From Hymenobacter arizonensis (lineage in GTDB: Bacteria; Bacteroidota; Bacteroidia; Cytophagales; Hymenobacteraceae), in assembly GCF_900115775.1 (NCBI RefSeq), contig NZ_FOXS01000001.1, positions 930,001 to 994,000 of the forward strand: a DNA stretch of 64,000 nt, written 5' to 3'. Numbering within the stretch: the first letter of the stretch is position 1; every line of letters starts with the position of its first letter. A model generated the notes under the pieces. The model did not search any database. It was not told the origin of the DNA and was given only the letters and a program-made list of their open reading frames with translations. Of this stretch, positions 26,086 through 34,682 are shown piece after piece. The position numbers were made by a program, and so were the translations under genes.

Positions 26086-28557
26086 ATGTTCAATTTTGAC
26101 CCGGCTCGGTGCGGGCTCGTGCCCTCCCTCTGCATACGGTGGTTGCTACCTAGCCTTGTGCTACTAGCTCCGCAAAGCATTTGGGCTCAGCAGCATGCCA
26201 GCGTGACTGGTGCCGTAGCCAAAAGCACCGGCGGGCCCATCGAGCTAGCAACCGTTACCCTGCATTTGGCTACTGACTCATCGGTGGTGAAAACGGAATT
26301 CAGCGACGCACAAGGCACCTTCCGGCTCGATGCAGCGGGGAGCGGCACTTACCTCGTCTCGGTGGCACAGGTGGGTTTTAACCGTTACTGGAGTCCCAAG
26401 TTTGAGCTCCCGCCGACTGGATTGACCCTGCCCGGCATTCAGTTGGTGCCCAGCCAAGCCACCACGCTCAAAGACGTGGTCGTGACGGCGCGTAAGCCCC
26501 TGTTTGAGCACAAGGGCGACCGCATTGTGATAAACGTGGCCGACAGTCCGCTCTCTTCCGGAGCCACCGCTCTGGATGTGCTGGGTCGCGCCCCTGCCGT
26601 TACGATGGACGTTTCCGAGAACATTAGCCTGCGCGGGCGACAGGGCCTGTTGGTTGTTATTGATGGCAAGCGCACTCCACTAACAGGCAGGGAACTTGCC
26701 GACTTTCTGCGCGCCCTGCCCGCCGAGCAGCTTCAGAGCGTCGAGCTCATTACTAATCCACCGGCTCAATATGATGCGCAAGGTGGCGCCGGCATCATCG
26801 CCATCAACCTCAAAAAAGACCAGCGCCACGGCACCAACGGCAGCGTTAACATGGGCTACGGCCGTGGGGTGTATGGCAAATTCACGAGCGGGCTGGCTCT
26901 GAATCACCGCAGCAAAAAAACCAACGTCTACGGCAACTACGCTTATGCCGACCGCCGGGGGTTCGTGCTGCAAGACTTTGCCCGGCAATACTCGGCTACC
27001 TCCCAGTTGCCCTTGGCCAGCAGTGTAATTGCCAACGAGCAGCGCTCCCATTTGCGCTCCCACAGCGCCAAGGCAGGGCTCGATTTAACACTGACGGAGC
27101 GGACGCTGCTGGGAGTCTCAGGCACCGTGCTGCATAGCTTTACAGAAGCCAATACGGATAACAAAACGCTATTTTATAATGAAGTGCGCGAAGTTTCCGG
27201 TCGCTATTCCTCCCGAGTTGAACAAGACATCAACCGGCCCAACGGCACGCTGAATCTCAACTTTCGTCACTCCTTTGCTGACTCGGCCAACGCCAAGTTT
27301 ATCACAGCAGATGCTGATTTTGGTCGATACGACATCACCCGTCAGCAGGAGCTACGGACAGTTTTTGAAGTTCCCGCCTTCCCTAATAGCACGCTCACTG
27401 GAGACCAACAAAGCTCGCTCGTTATTCAGGCTCTGAAGGCCGATTTTAGCCAGCCGCTGCCCCAACGGGCCCGCCTGGACATGGGCCTGAAAGTGACCAG
27501 AATAGTCTCCGACAACAACGTGGAGTTTACGCGCTTGGTCAACGGCACCAGCATGCGAGACGGTGCTATTTCCGGTCCTTTTTGGTACGAGGAAAACGTA
27601 AACGCTGCCTACATCAGCATGCGGGGCGTGCGCGCCAAAACAGCCCTGCAAGCGGGCTTGCGTGCCGAACAAACCAATACCCGGGCCGATGTTGAAGGCG
27701 CTGTGCCGTTCCGGCGAAATTATATGCAGCTTTTTCCAAGCGCTTCGCTGCAGCGCGCCCTAAACGAGCGGCATGCTTTAGGGGCAACAGTAGCGCGCCG
27801 CATCGACCGCCCCAGCTATGCCCAGGTCAACCCGCTACGCAGCTATTTCGACATCACCTCCTACCGCTCAGGCAACCCCAATCTGGTGGCCCAAACCAGC
27901 TACAATGTTGAGCTGACGCATACGTACCGGCAGAAGTTTATTACCTCCCTGGCCTACGCCCAAACCGACCAGCCCATTGTGAACGTGGTGCAGCCCTCCC
28001 CCGATGGCGGCCGCCTGGTAGTGAACCGCGACGTGAACCTAAGCACCCAGCACTATTATGCGCTCAGCCTCACCGCTCCGCTCGAACCCACCAAATGGTG
28101 GACGCTCTACAGCAATGCGGTGTTTTACTACTCGCGCTTCCAGGGCGAACTGGCAGAAACCAAGCTTGACCGTAGCCGGCCGGCCTTTTTATTCTCGGCC
28201 AATAACAACTTCAGCCTGCCCCGCGGGTGGTCCGCTGAGCTGAACGGGAATTTTCAGTCGCGCGAAATCTGGGGGTTTGAAGATGCCCGCGCACGTGGCC
28301 AAGTGGGGGCGAGCCTGCAGAAAAGCCTATGGAACAAGCAAGGTTCGTTTCGTCTCAATGTGACGGATATCTTTTACACCAACATCATTGGGTCGACATC
28401 GGATTATGCCAACTTTTCCGAAACCTCCCGTTTTGCGCAGGACAGCCGGGTAGTGACAGCCGCCCTGACTTACCGCTTCGGCAACAGCAAGGTAGCCGCC
28501 ACGCGCAAGCGCACCGTGGGCGCCGATGATGAGCTCCGGCGCGCCGGCGGGCAATAG
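26086..28557 (+). CDS. Outer-membrane beta-barrel receptor (CarboxypepD_reg-like, TonB-dependent type)
   Basis: An 823-residue exported protein. A signal peptide lies around residues 10-30 (LLPSLVLLAPQSIWAQ). It is followed by a carboxypeptidase-regulatory-like domain (about 32-115), a plug (about 118-215, with DVLGRAPAVTMDV and LRGRQGLLVVIDGKRTP) and a barrel with the OMP_b-brl_3 pattern. The barrel includes RRIDRPSYAQVNPLRSYFD and YRSGNPNLVAQTSYNVE, which are typical of this Bacteroidota family. Such proteins are usually importers or surface proteins of unknown substrate. I start at ATG 26086; an upstream start would run through sequence with no signal peptide. No SusD partner is beside it. 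Confidence 0.85.
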   Translation: MFNFDPARCGLVPSLCIRWLLPSLVLLAPQSIWAQQHASVTGAVAKSTGGPIELATVTLHLATDSSVVKTEFSDAQGTFRLDAAGSGTYLVSVAQVGFNRYWSPKFELPPTGLTLPGIQLVPSQATTLKDVVVTARKPLFEHKGDRIVINVADSPLSSGATALDVLGRAPAVTMDVSENISLRGRQGLLVVIDGKRTPLTGRELADFLRALPAEQLQSVELITNPPAQYDAQGGAGIIAINLKKDQRHGTNGSVNMGYGRGVYGKFTSGLALNHRSKKTNVYGNYAYADRRGFVLQDFARQYSATSQLPLASSVIANEQRSHLRSHSAKAGLDLTLTERTLLGVSGTVLHSFTEANTDNKTLFYNEVREVSGRYSSRVEQDINRPNGTLNLNFRHSFADSANAKFITADADFGRYDITRQQELRTVFEVPAFPNSTLTGDQQSSLVIQALKADFSQPLPQRARLDMGLKVTRIVSDNNVEFTRLVNGTSMRDGAISGPFWYEENVNAAYISMRGVRAKTALQAGLRAEQTNTRADVEGAVPFRRNYMQLFPSASLQRALNERHALGATVARRIDRPSYAQVNPLRSYFDITSYRSGNPNLVAQTSYNVELTHTYRQKFITSLAYAQTDQPIVNVVQPSPDGGRLVVNRDVNLSTQHYYALSLTAPLEPTKWWTLYSNAVFYYSRFQGELAETKLDRSRPAFLFSANNNFSLPRGWSAELNGNFQSREIWGFEDARARGQVGASLQKSLWNKQGSFRLNVTDIFYTNIIGSTSDYANFSETSRFAQDSRVVTAALTYRFGNSKVAATRKRTVGADDELRRAGGQ

Positions 28558-28762
28558 AGCCAGGCAGTACTTCTCGGGCAGGGTTTCCTTGGCTAAATGG
28601 CAATCCTAGGCGTGGTTTGTTCTCAATGACTGGCCATGCTGCACGCTTGCCCACTCTCCTAGTGAACCTCAAGGAGAGCTGCAGTGCGCCACCCGGTGCG
28701 GGCAATATGCTCGCGCTGAAATACCTTCGCGGGCCGGTGTGGCATTCTTTTTCTGTTTTCTC

Positions 28763-30016
28763 ATGCAAGTTTCAAAGATGGCGGCCGGCCTTAGCGGCTC
28801 CGAAATTATTCGAATTGGCAACCAGGTCAGTGAGCAGGTGCGGCAGGGCGCCAACATCTGCAACCTGACCATTGGGGACTTCGACCCCAAGATTTTCCCC
28901 ATTCCAACTGAGCTGAACTCGGGCATCACGAAAGCCTATCAGCAAGGCCTCACCAACTACCCTCCTGCGGCGGGCATGGGCGAATTGCGGGATGCCGTTT
29001 CCAAGTTTCTGAAAATACGTCAGGGCCTCGACTATGGCCCGAACGACATTCTGGTGGCCGGCGGCTCTCGCCCACTCATCTACGCTACGTACCGCGCCCT
29101 GGTCGACCCCGGCGACCGGGTAGTATTCCCCCTGCCAAGCTGGAACAACAACCACTACTGCCACCTCACCGGTGCCACGCAGGTAGCGGTGCCTACTCAG
29201 CCGGAAAACAACTTCATGCCCACTGCTGCCGACCTGGCGCCGCACCTGCCGGGTGCCACCTTGCTGGCCTTATGCTCTCCGCTGAACCCCACTGGCACGG
29301 TCTTTACCAAGGCTGGCCTGGAAGAAATCTGTGACTTGGTGCTGGCCGAAAACAAGCGCCGGAGCGCTGACGAAAAACCGCTCTACGTTCTTTACGACCA
29401 GATTTACTGGCTGCTCACCTTCGGCGAAACCCAACACTTCGACCCCGTGAGTCTGCGCCCGGAGCTGCGGCCTTACGTCATCTACATTGATGGCATTTCC
29501 AAGTGCTTTGCCGCCACCGGCGTGCGGGTGGGCTACAGCTTCGGCCCTACGGCCATCATCGACAAAATGAAATCCATCCTGGGCCACGTGGGCGCTTGGG
29601 CGCCCAAAGCTGAGCAGGTGGCCACCGCTCATTTCCTGCCCGAAGTAGCAGCCGTCGACGGATTTATCGCCGACATGAAAACCAAGCTGCAGGCTTCGCT
29701 GCAGGCCTTATTCGATGGCCTCAAAGAACTGCAGACACAGGGCTACCCCGTGGATGCGGTAGCCCCGGCCGGCGCCATCTACCTCACCATTAAGATTGAC
29801 GTGCTTGGCCGCACTGCGCCCGATGGCACCATGCTAGCCACCACTGCCGAACTGACCTCATACTTAATAGCTGAGGCTAATTTGGCGCTGGTACCTTTCA
29901 GCGCATTCGGCTCGCCCGCATCAGAGCCATGGTTCCGCGCGTCCGTGGGTGCAGAAACGGTGGAGTCAATTCAGGCAGCGCTACCGCGGCTAAAGGCAGC
30001 GCTGGATAAGCTGTAG
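28763..30016 (+). CDS. PLP-dependent class I/II aminotransferase
   Basis: A 417-residue fold-type I aminotransferase, similar to aspartate-type enzymes. Recognisable are TNYPPAAGMGELRDAV, the cofactor-binding glycine segment VAGGSRPLIYATYRA, PLPSWNNN, SPLNPTGTVF, the PLP-ring Asp/Tyr in VLYDQIYW, and the Schiff-base lysine in DGISKCFAATGVRVGY. The C-terminal arginine is in EPWFRASVG. The ATG at 28763 gives the best start; an in-frame one 24 bases upstream adds only hydrophobic residues. The substrate pair is unknown. Its TAG stop overlaps the left arm of a 45-bp inverted repeat. Confidence 0.85.
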   Translation: MQVSKMAAGLSGSEIIRIGNQVSEQVRQGANICNLTIGDFDPKIFPIPTELNSGITKAYQQGLTNYPPAAGMGELRDAVSKFLKIRQGLDYGPNDILVAGGSRPLIYATYRALVDPGDRVVFPLPSWNNNHYCHLTGATQVAVPTQPENNFMPTAADLAPHLPGATLLALCSPLNPTGTVFTKAGLEEICDLVLAENKRRSADEKPLYVLYDQIYWLLTFGETQHFDPVSLRPELRPYVIYIDGISKCFAATGVRVGYSFGPTAIIDKMKSILGHVGAWAPKAEQVATAHFLPEVAAVDGFIADMKTKLQASLQALFDGLKELQTQGYPVDAVAPAGAIYLTIKIDVLGRTAPDGTMLATTAELTSYLIAEANLALVPFSAFGSPASEPWFRASVGAETVESIQAALPRLKAALDKL

Positions 30017-30113
30017 CGCAAGGTTTCGCGAAGTAAAAAAGGAAGTCTCGCAAAGTCTGACGGTATGCCAGACTTTGCGAGACTTCCTTTTTTACTTCGC
30101 GAAACCTTGCGCT
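30015..30113. repeat. Perfect 45-bp inverted repeat joining two convergent genes
   Basis: Arms 30015-30059 and 30069-30113 are exact complements, separated by 9 bases (30060-30068). The element fills the whole gap between the aminotransferase and porX, overlapping the last bases of both stop codons. Each arm carries an internal A6/T6 tract, so each transcript would form a strong hairpin. It could serve as a bidirectional terminator or be an inserted element. Confidence 0.95.
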
Positions 30114-31681
30114 TAACCTTTGGCCGTCAGCGTCACATAAGGAATGATGCATTCCTCCAGCGAAATGCCGCCGTGCTGGAACGTGTCCTTGTAGTAGTTC
30201 ACGTAGTAGTTGTAGTTGTTGGGATACGCAAAGAAGTAGTCCCCAATTGTGAAAACATAGGCTGTGCTCACGTTCTCACGCGGCAGGAAAATGCTTTCCG
30301 GCTTGCGCACAACGTACACGTCGCGCGAGTCGTCGAAGCCCAGGTTTTTGCCGTGCTTGTATCGCAGGTTGGTGTTGGTGTTGCGGTCGCCCACAATCTT
30401 GTAGGGGCGCTTGCAGCGGATGGTGCCGTGGTCGGTGGTGATGATGAGCTTGCCCTTTTTCTCGGCAATGGTTTGCAGCATCTCATACAGCGGCGAGTGC
30501 AGGAACCAAGAGCGAGTGATGCTGCGGTAGGCCGACTCATCGGCGGCGAGCTCGCGAATCATGGCCATGTCGGTGCGGGCATGCGAGAGCATGTCCACGA
30601 AGTTGTACACGATGACATTGCACTTGTAGTTGTTGTGCAGGTTGCTCATCTTGCCCAGCAAGTCCTTGCCGGCCTGCAGGTTGGTCACCTTGTGGTAGCT
30701 GTGCTTCACCTTCTGGTTGTTCTTCTGGAAATTGATTTCCATGAACTCGGCCTCGTGCAGGTTTTTGCCTTCGTCGTCGTCGTCGGTCACCCACAGGTTC
30801 GGGTACTTTTTCTGAATTTCCGAAGGCATCATGCCCGAGAAGATGGCATTCCGTGCGTAGGCCGTGGTGGTGGGCAGAATGGCGTAGTACATCTCCTCGC
30901 TGTCCACGGTGAACATTTCGGTGATAATGGGCTCCAATACCTTCCACTGGTCGTAGCGCAGGTTGTCAATCAGTACGAAGTACACGGGCGTGTCGCCGGT
31001 AGCCTTCAGCGTGGGGAACACCCGGTCTTTAAACAGCTGGTGCGACATGAGGGGCGCGTCCTTGTCGTCGCCGTTCACCCAGTCCTCGTAGCTCTCCGTG
31101 ATGAAGCGGCCGAAGTAGGTATTGGCCTCGTCCTTCTGCATGTTGAACACCTCAGCCATGCTTTTGCCTTCGGTTTCGTTGATTTCGAGCTCCCAATACA
31201 CCAGCTTCTTGTACACATCGGCCCACTCGGCGGGCGACAGGCGGTCGGAAAGCTGCATGCCCAGCTGGCGGAAATCGCGCTGGTAGCCGCTGTTGGTAGC
31301 TTCGCTCACGAGGCGCTTGTTATCAAGCACCTTCTTCACCGACAGCAGAATCTGGCTCGGGTTTACCGGCTTAATGAGGTAATCGGCGATTTTAGCGCCG
31401 ATGGCCGATTCCATGATGTGCTCTTCCTCGCTCTTAGTAATCATCACCACCGGCACCGTGGGGCGGATGGCCTTGATTTCGGTCAGGGTTTGCAGGCCGG
31501 TCAGGCCGGGCATGTTCTCGTCGAGAAACACCAGGTCGTAGCTCTTTTCCTGAATTTCCTCGATGGCATCGGCGCCGCTGTTCACGGGCGTTACGTCGTA
31601 GCCTTTTTCCTTTAGAAATAACAAATGGGGCTTGAGCAAGTCGATTTCATCGTCGGCCCAAAGAATTGTAGTTTGTTGCAT
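30113..31681 (-). CDS. porX: PorX: response regulator with PglZ domain (type IX secretion control)
   Basis: A 522-residue two-domain protein. Residues 1-120 are a receiver with D10-D11, phospho-acceptor D54 (FLDENMPGL), MITKS and the YLIKPVNPSQ loop. Residues about 200-520 are a PglZ/alkaline-phosphatase-like domain with metal-site segments YFVLIDNLRYDQW, ILPTTTAYARNA and ITTDHGTIR. PorX works with the kinase PorY to control type IX secretion; the PglZ domain has been shown to be a zinc-dependent phosphodiesterase in related proteins. No porY or other secretion gene lies in the window. The stop codon overlaps the 45-bp inverted repeat. Confidence 0.93.
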   Translation of the reverse strand: MQQTTILWADDEIDLLKPHLLFLKEKGYDVTPVNSGADAIEEIQEKSYDLVFLDENMPGLTGLQTLTEIKAIRPTVPVVMITKSEEEHIMESAIGAKIADYLIKPVNPSQILLSVKKVLDNKRLVSEATNSGYQRDFRQLGMQLSDRLSPAEWADVYKKLVYWELEINETEGKSMAEVFNMQKDEANTYFGRFITESYEDWVNGDDKDAPLMSHQLFKDRVFPTLKATGDTPVYFVLIDNLRYDQWKVLEPIITEMFTVDSEEMYYAILPTTTAYARNAIFSGMMPSEIQKKYPNLWVTDDDDEGKNLHEAEFMEINFQKNNQKVKHSYHKVTNLQAGKDLLGKMSNLHNNYKCNVIVYNFVDMLSHARTDMAMIRELAADESAYRSITRSWFLHSPLYEMLQTIAEKKGKLIITTDHGTIRCKRPYKIVGDRNTNTNLRYKHGKNLGFDDSRDVYVVRKPESIFLPRENVSTAYVFTIGDYFFAYPNNYNYYVNYYKDTFQHGGISLEECIIPYVTLTAKG

Positions 31682-32040
31682 AGTAAAGCGCCAAGAAAAT
31701 GGTGGCGAATCAGAAATACGGCCGCACGAGGCGTCCGTGGGTGAATTTTGCCAGGCGTTTCGGCTCCGGCGTAGGGACTGAACGGCAGAACAGGCACCCT
31801 AGTGCCCTGGTCGCCGGCCAAACCTTAAAGCTTTACCGTAAACGAGGCAGTTTGGTTATTGAATTGCGGTTAGCTGAACGGTGAAGACCGCAGCACACCA
31901 AAGGTCTCATATCCGTTCCGTTCGGTTGCGCGAAACAGCAGCCAGCCCCGTGCCAATGGCATAAACTCCACCTTGGCGTCGTTCTTTTGTACCACGAAGT
32001 CCTGGTTCTTCGCCCCGTTAGCCTATAGCTAACGCTCTAT
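31682..32040. other. Divergent intergenic region between porX and the HD gene
   Basis: A 359-base spacer that should hold both divergent promoters; I find no exact TAnnTTTG box facing either gene. On the minus strand it contains a short open stretch that reads like the end of a gene (listed separately), and next to the HD start codon a small GTTAGC/GCTAAC hairpin at about 32027-32043. Confidence 0.4.
31870..32032 (-). pseudogene. Possible remnant or tiny gene: 53-codon coding-like stretch
   Basis: The minus strand is open from just after an in-frame TAG (32033-32035) to TAA at 31870-31872. It reads as a plausible protein C-terminus, including QDFVVQKNDAKVEFMPLARG and WLLFRATERNGYETFG, with GC-biased third positions like the neighbours. 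There is no ATG near the start; a GTG at 31995 would give 41 residues. It may be the end of a gene whose front was lost, a real microprotein, or chance. I do not recognise a family. Confidence 0.3.
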
Positions 32041-33270
32041 ATGAATAAAAAGAAAATTTTTAACGACCCGGTGTACGGCTTCGTCACCATTCCCACGGAG
32101 CTGCTGTTTGACCTCATCGAGCATCGTTATTTCCAGCGGCTGCGGCGCATTCAGCAGCTTGGCCTCACCGGCTTTGTGTACCCCGGGGCGCTGCACACGC
32201 GCTTTCATCACGCGCTAGGCGCCATGCACCTCATGTCGTTGGCCCTACGCACCCTCAAAGACAAGGGCGTGAAGATTTCGGCGGCCGAGGGCGAAGCTGC
32301 CCTGGCGGCTATCCTGCTGCACGACGTGGGCCACGGCCCCCTCTCCCACGCCCTGGAAACCGCCATCTTCCAGGATGTGCCGCACGAGCAGCTCTCGCTG
32401 TTCCTGATGCAGCGCCTCAACGTAGAGTTTGAGGGCCGCCTGACGCTGGCCATTGAGATGTTTCGCGGCACCTACAAGCGCCCTTTTTTCCATCAGCTGG
32501 TCAGCAGCCAGCTCGACATGGACCGGCTCGACTACCTCAACCGCGACTCCTTTTACACCGGCGTGGAAGAAGGCCGGCCCGGCGCCGACCGCCTCATCAA
32601 AATGCTGCGCGTGCACGAGGAGCGGTTGGTACTGGAAGAAAAAGCTGTGTACTCGGTCGAGAATTTCCTGGTCAGCCGCCGGCTGATGTACTGGCAGGTT
32701 TACCTTCACAAAACCGTGACCAGTGCCGAGCAGATGGTGATTCGGGTGGTGCAGCGGGCCCGCGACTTGGCTCGCCAAGGCGTGGATGTGCCCGCCAACA
32801 GCTGCCTGGGCTATTTCCTGGGCCGCGCCGTAAGCCTAGATGATTTTGAGCGCGACGACAAAATCCTTAGCCACTTTGTGGAGCTCGACGACCACGACTT
32901 CTGGTCGGCCATAAAGAACTGGGCCGGCCACCCCGACAAGGTGCTCAGCTACCTCGCCAAAAGCATCCTGCACCGCAACCTGCTAAAAATTGTGCTCGCA
33001 CCCGAGCCCTTCGACGAGGAATTTCGCCTGGGCATCCAAGAGTTGATTGAGGAAAAATTCAGCTTGCCCCCCGCCGAAGCAGCCCTGCTGATGATATCCG
33101 GCCGCCTCAGTAACAGCGCCTACAACGCTGAGAGCCAGGAGCCCATTGAGATTCTAACCAAAAAAGGTGATGTGGTGAACGTGATGGAAGCCTCGGACTT
33201 GCCCAATATCCGGGCCCTGAGCCAGCGGGTTGAGAAGTTTTACATCTGCTACCCCAAGGAGATTGTATAG
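32041..33270 (+). CDS. HD-domain phosphohydrolase (dGTPase-like, YdhJ type)
   Basis: A 409-residue cytosolic protein. The HD-domain metal ligands are visible: H56 in HTRFHHALGAMHL, the HD pair H94-D95 in LLHDVGHGPLSH, and the distal Asp in SSQLDMDRLDYLNRD. The core is followed by the YWQVYLHKTV and EKMV-type helices that occur in dGTPase relatives. It starts the block that continues with lpxD, lpxC-fabZ and lpxA, an arrangement I believe is common in Cytophagales. Members hydrolyse nucleoside triphosphates or other phosphoesters; the substrate is not known here. Confidence 0.85.
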   Translation: MNKKKIFNDPVYGFVTIPTELLFDLIEHRYFQRLRRIQQLGLTGFVYPGALHTRFHHALGAMHLMSLALRTLKDKGVKISAAEGEAALAAILLHDVGHGPLSHALETAIFQDVPHEQLSLFLMQRLNVEFEGRLTLAIEMFRGTYKRPFFHQLVSSQLDMDRLDYLNRDSFYTGVEEGRPGADRLIKMLRVHEERLVLEEKAVYSVENFLVSRRLMYWQVYLHKTVTSAEQMVIRVVQRARDLARQGVDVPANSCLGYFLGRAVSLDDFERDDKILSHFVELDDHDFWSAIKNWAGHPDKVLSYLAKSILHRNLLKIVLAPEPFDEEFRLGIQELIEEKFSLPPAEAALLMISGRLSNSAYNAESQEPIEILTKKGDVVNVMEASDLPNIRALSQRVEKFYICYPKEIV

Positions 33271-33289
33271 TAGCGCCATGTTTTAAAAT

Positions 33290-33488
33290 GGCAGCACGTC
33301 AAACTCCCCTCCTTACGAAGGAGGGGATGTTCGAGCCGCAGGTTTTGCTGGGGTGGTTGAATCGTTGAACGATGAGCGAACGACTCGCGCTTGAATCGTT
33401 CGCTCATCGTTCAACGATCCAACCACCCCAGCCAAACCTGCGGTTTGGCATCTCCTTCTTGGTAAGGAGGGGAGTTTGACGTGCTGCC
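33290..33488. repeat. Near-palindromic element of about 200 bp
   Basis: Arms of about 96 bases (roughly 33290-33386 and 33392-33488) are near-perfect complements with a few mismatches and a short centre. The outer ends read GGCAGCACGTCAAACTCC and its complement. Inner parts carry CTGGGGTGGTTG and CGTTGAACGATGAGCG with their complements. The left arm also holds its own small hairpin (CCCCTCCTTAC/GAAGGAGGGG region). It fills the spacer between the HD gene and lpxD. It encodes nothing and looks like a miniature inverted-repeat element. Confidence 0.9.
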
Positions 33489-33504
33489 TTCAATCGCCAG
33501 GCAC

Positions 33505-33512
33505 TAATTTTG
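33505..33512 (+). promoter_or_regulatory. Candidate -7 box for lpxD
   Basis: TAATTTTG matches TAnnTTTG and ends 6 bases before the lpxD ATG, again implying a very short or absent leader. The nearest TTTG upstream (33475-33478, inside the palindrome) is 26 bases away, longer than the usual 19 or so. Confidence 0.4.
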
Positions 33513-33518
33513 CCCGCT

Positions 33519-34559
33519 ATGGAATTTACTGTTCAGCAAATCGCCGAAGTTCTCGGCGGCACCGTGGAAGGCGACGCTACCCAGCGCATTTCCAGCTTAG
33601 CCAAAATCGAAGAAGCGCAGGCCGGTTCCCTCACCTTCCTGTCTAACAATAAATACGAGTCCTTTCTGTACGAAACCGGCGCTTCCGCCGTCATCGTAGC
33701 CAAGACGCAGGAACTGCGCTCGGCTATCAAGCCCACCCTCATTCGGGTTGAAAATCCCTACTCCGCGTTCAGCCAGTTGCTGGAGTTTTATGCTCAGGCC
33801 ACGCGCACCGGCAAGCGCGGCGTCGAACAGCCTTCCTTTATCGGCGAAAGCTCCGAAATTGGCGCTGGACACTACCGGGGCGCCTTTTCCTATATCGGCG
33901 AAAACTGCAAGCTGGGCGAAAACGTCCTCGTTTTTCCGCACGCCTACATCGGCGACCGGGTAACGATTGGCAACGGCAGCATCATTCACGCTGGGGCCAA
34001 AATATATCCCGACACCGTAATTGGGCAGTATTGCGTTGTGAAGGCTGGCGCGGTGGTGGGCTCCGATGGCTTCGGCTTCGCGCCCCAGCCCGATGGCTCC
34101 TACAAGGCCATTCCGCAGATTGGCAACGTGGTGCTGGAAGACTACGTGAGCATTGGGGCTAACGCCACCGTCGACTGCGCCACGCTGGGCTCTACGCGCG
34201 TGGGCCGCGGCAGCAAAATCGACAACCTTGTGCAGCTGGCCCACAACGTGGAAATTGGTCAGCACACCGTCATTGCCTCGCAAACGGGCATCGCCGGCTC
34301 GGCCAAGATTGGCGACCACTGCGTGCTGGCGGGGCAGGTCGGAATGGCCGGCCACGTCACGCTGGCCAACAAAACCACCGTCACGGCCCAGTCGGGTGTA
34401 GGCAAGAACGTGAAGCAGGAAGGCCTGATTCTACAGGGCTCCACGGCCTTCGATTTCAAGCAAAACCAACGCGCCCAAATCGTTTTTCGCCGCCTGCCCG
34501 AACTGGAGCAGCGCGTAGAGCGCCTGGAGAAGGCTAAAAGCACGACGGAAAAGCCCTAG
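33519..34559 (+). CDS. lpxD: UDP-3-O-(3-hydroxyacyl)glucosamine N-acyltransferase
   Basis: The third lipid A enzyme, adding the N-linked hydroxyacyl chain to UDP-3-O-acyl-glucosamine. It is 346 residues long. The N-terminal uridine-binding domain (about 1-100, with LTFLSNNKYESFLYETGA) is followed by a left-handed beta-helix of hexapeptide repeats (about 105-310, e.g. IGAGHYRGAF, LVFPHAYIGDRV), the catalytic-histidine region QLAHNVEIGQH and a C-terminal helix. I start at ATG 33519, three codons inside a TTG-initiated frame. lpxC-fabZ and lpxA follow on the same strand. Confidence 0.95.
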   Translation: MEFTVQQIAEVLGGTVEGDATQRISSLAKIEEAQAGSLTFLSNNKYESFLYETGASAVIVAKTQELRSAIKPTLIRVENPYSAFSQLLEFYAQATRTGKRGVEQPSFIGESSEIGAGHYRGAFSYIGENCKLGENVLVFPHAYIGDRVTIGNGSIIHAGAKIYPDTVIGQYCVVKAGAVVGSDGFGFAPQPDGSYKAIPQIGNVVLEDYVSIGANATVDCATLGSTRVGRGSKIDNLVQLAHNVEIGQHTVIASQTGIAGSAKIGDHCVLAGQVGMAGHVTLANKTTVTAQSGVGKNVKQEGLILQGSTAFDFKQNQRAQIVFRRLPELEQRVERLEKAKSTTEKP

Positions 34560-34577
34560 CTTTGCAGCTAGGTTTGA

Positions 34578-34680
34578 GCCGTTAGCTATTAGCCGTTAGC
34601 TGTTAGCCCCGTTCAATTATCCTGACCTCAACTGCTCGAAGAAAAGGCTAACAGCTAACAGCCAATAGCTAAAAGCTAAC
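34578..34680. repeat. Hairpin made of GTTAGC-type short repeats (lpxD-lpxC spacer)
   Basis: The left part (about 34580-34608) contains repeated GTTAGC/ATTAGC units. The right part (34645-34680) contains the complements GCTAAC and GCTAAA. About 27 bases pair with two mismatches. It fills almost the whole 123-base gap and ends three bases before the lpxC start. Confidence 0.8.
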
Positions 34681-34682
34681 TA

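Noticed and set aside
30065..31615. 516-codon open frame on the plus strand
   Set aside because: It mirrors porX on the other strand; the composition (His- and Val-rich) is that of an antisense artefact.
33290..33488. CRISPR-like array
   Set aside because: The repeats are a single inverted pair and not direct repeats with spacers.
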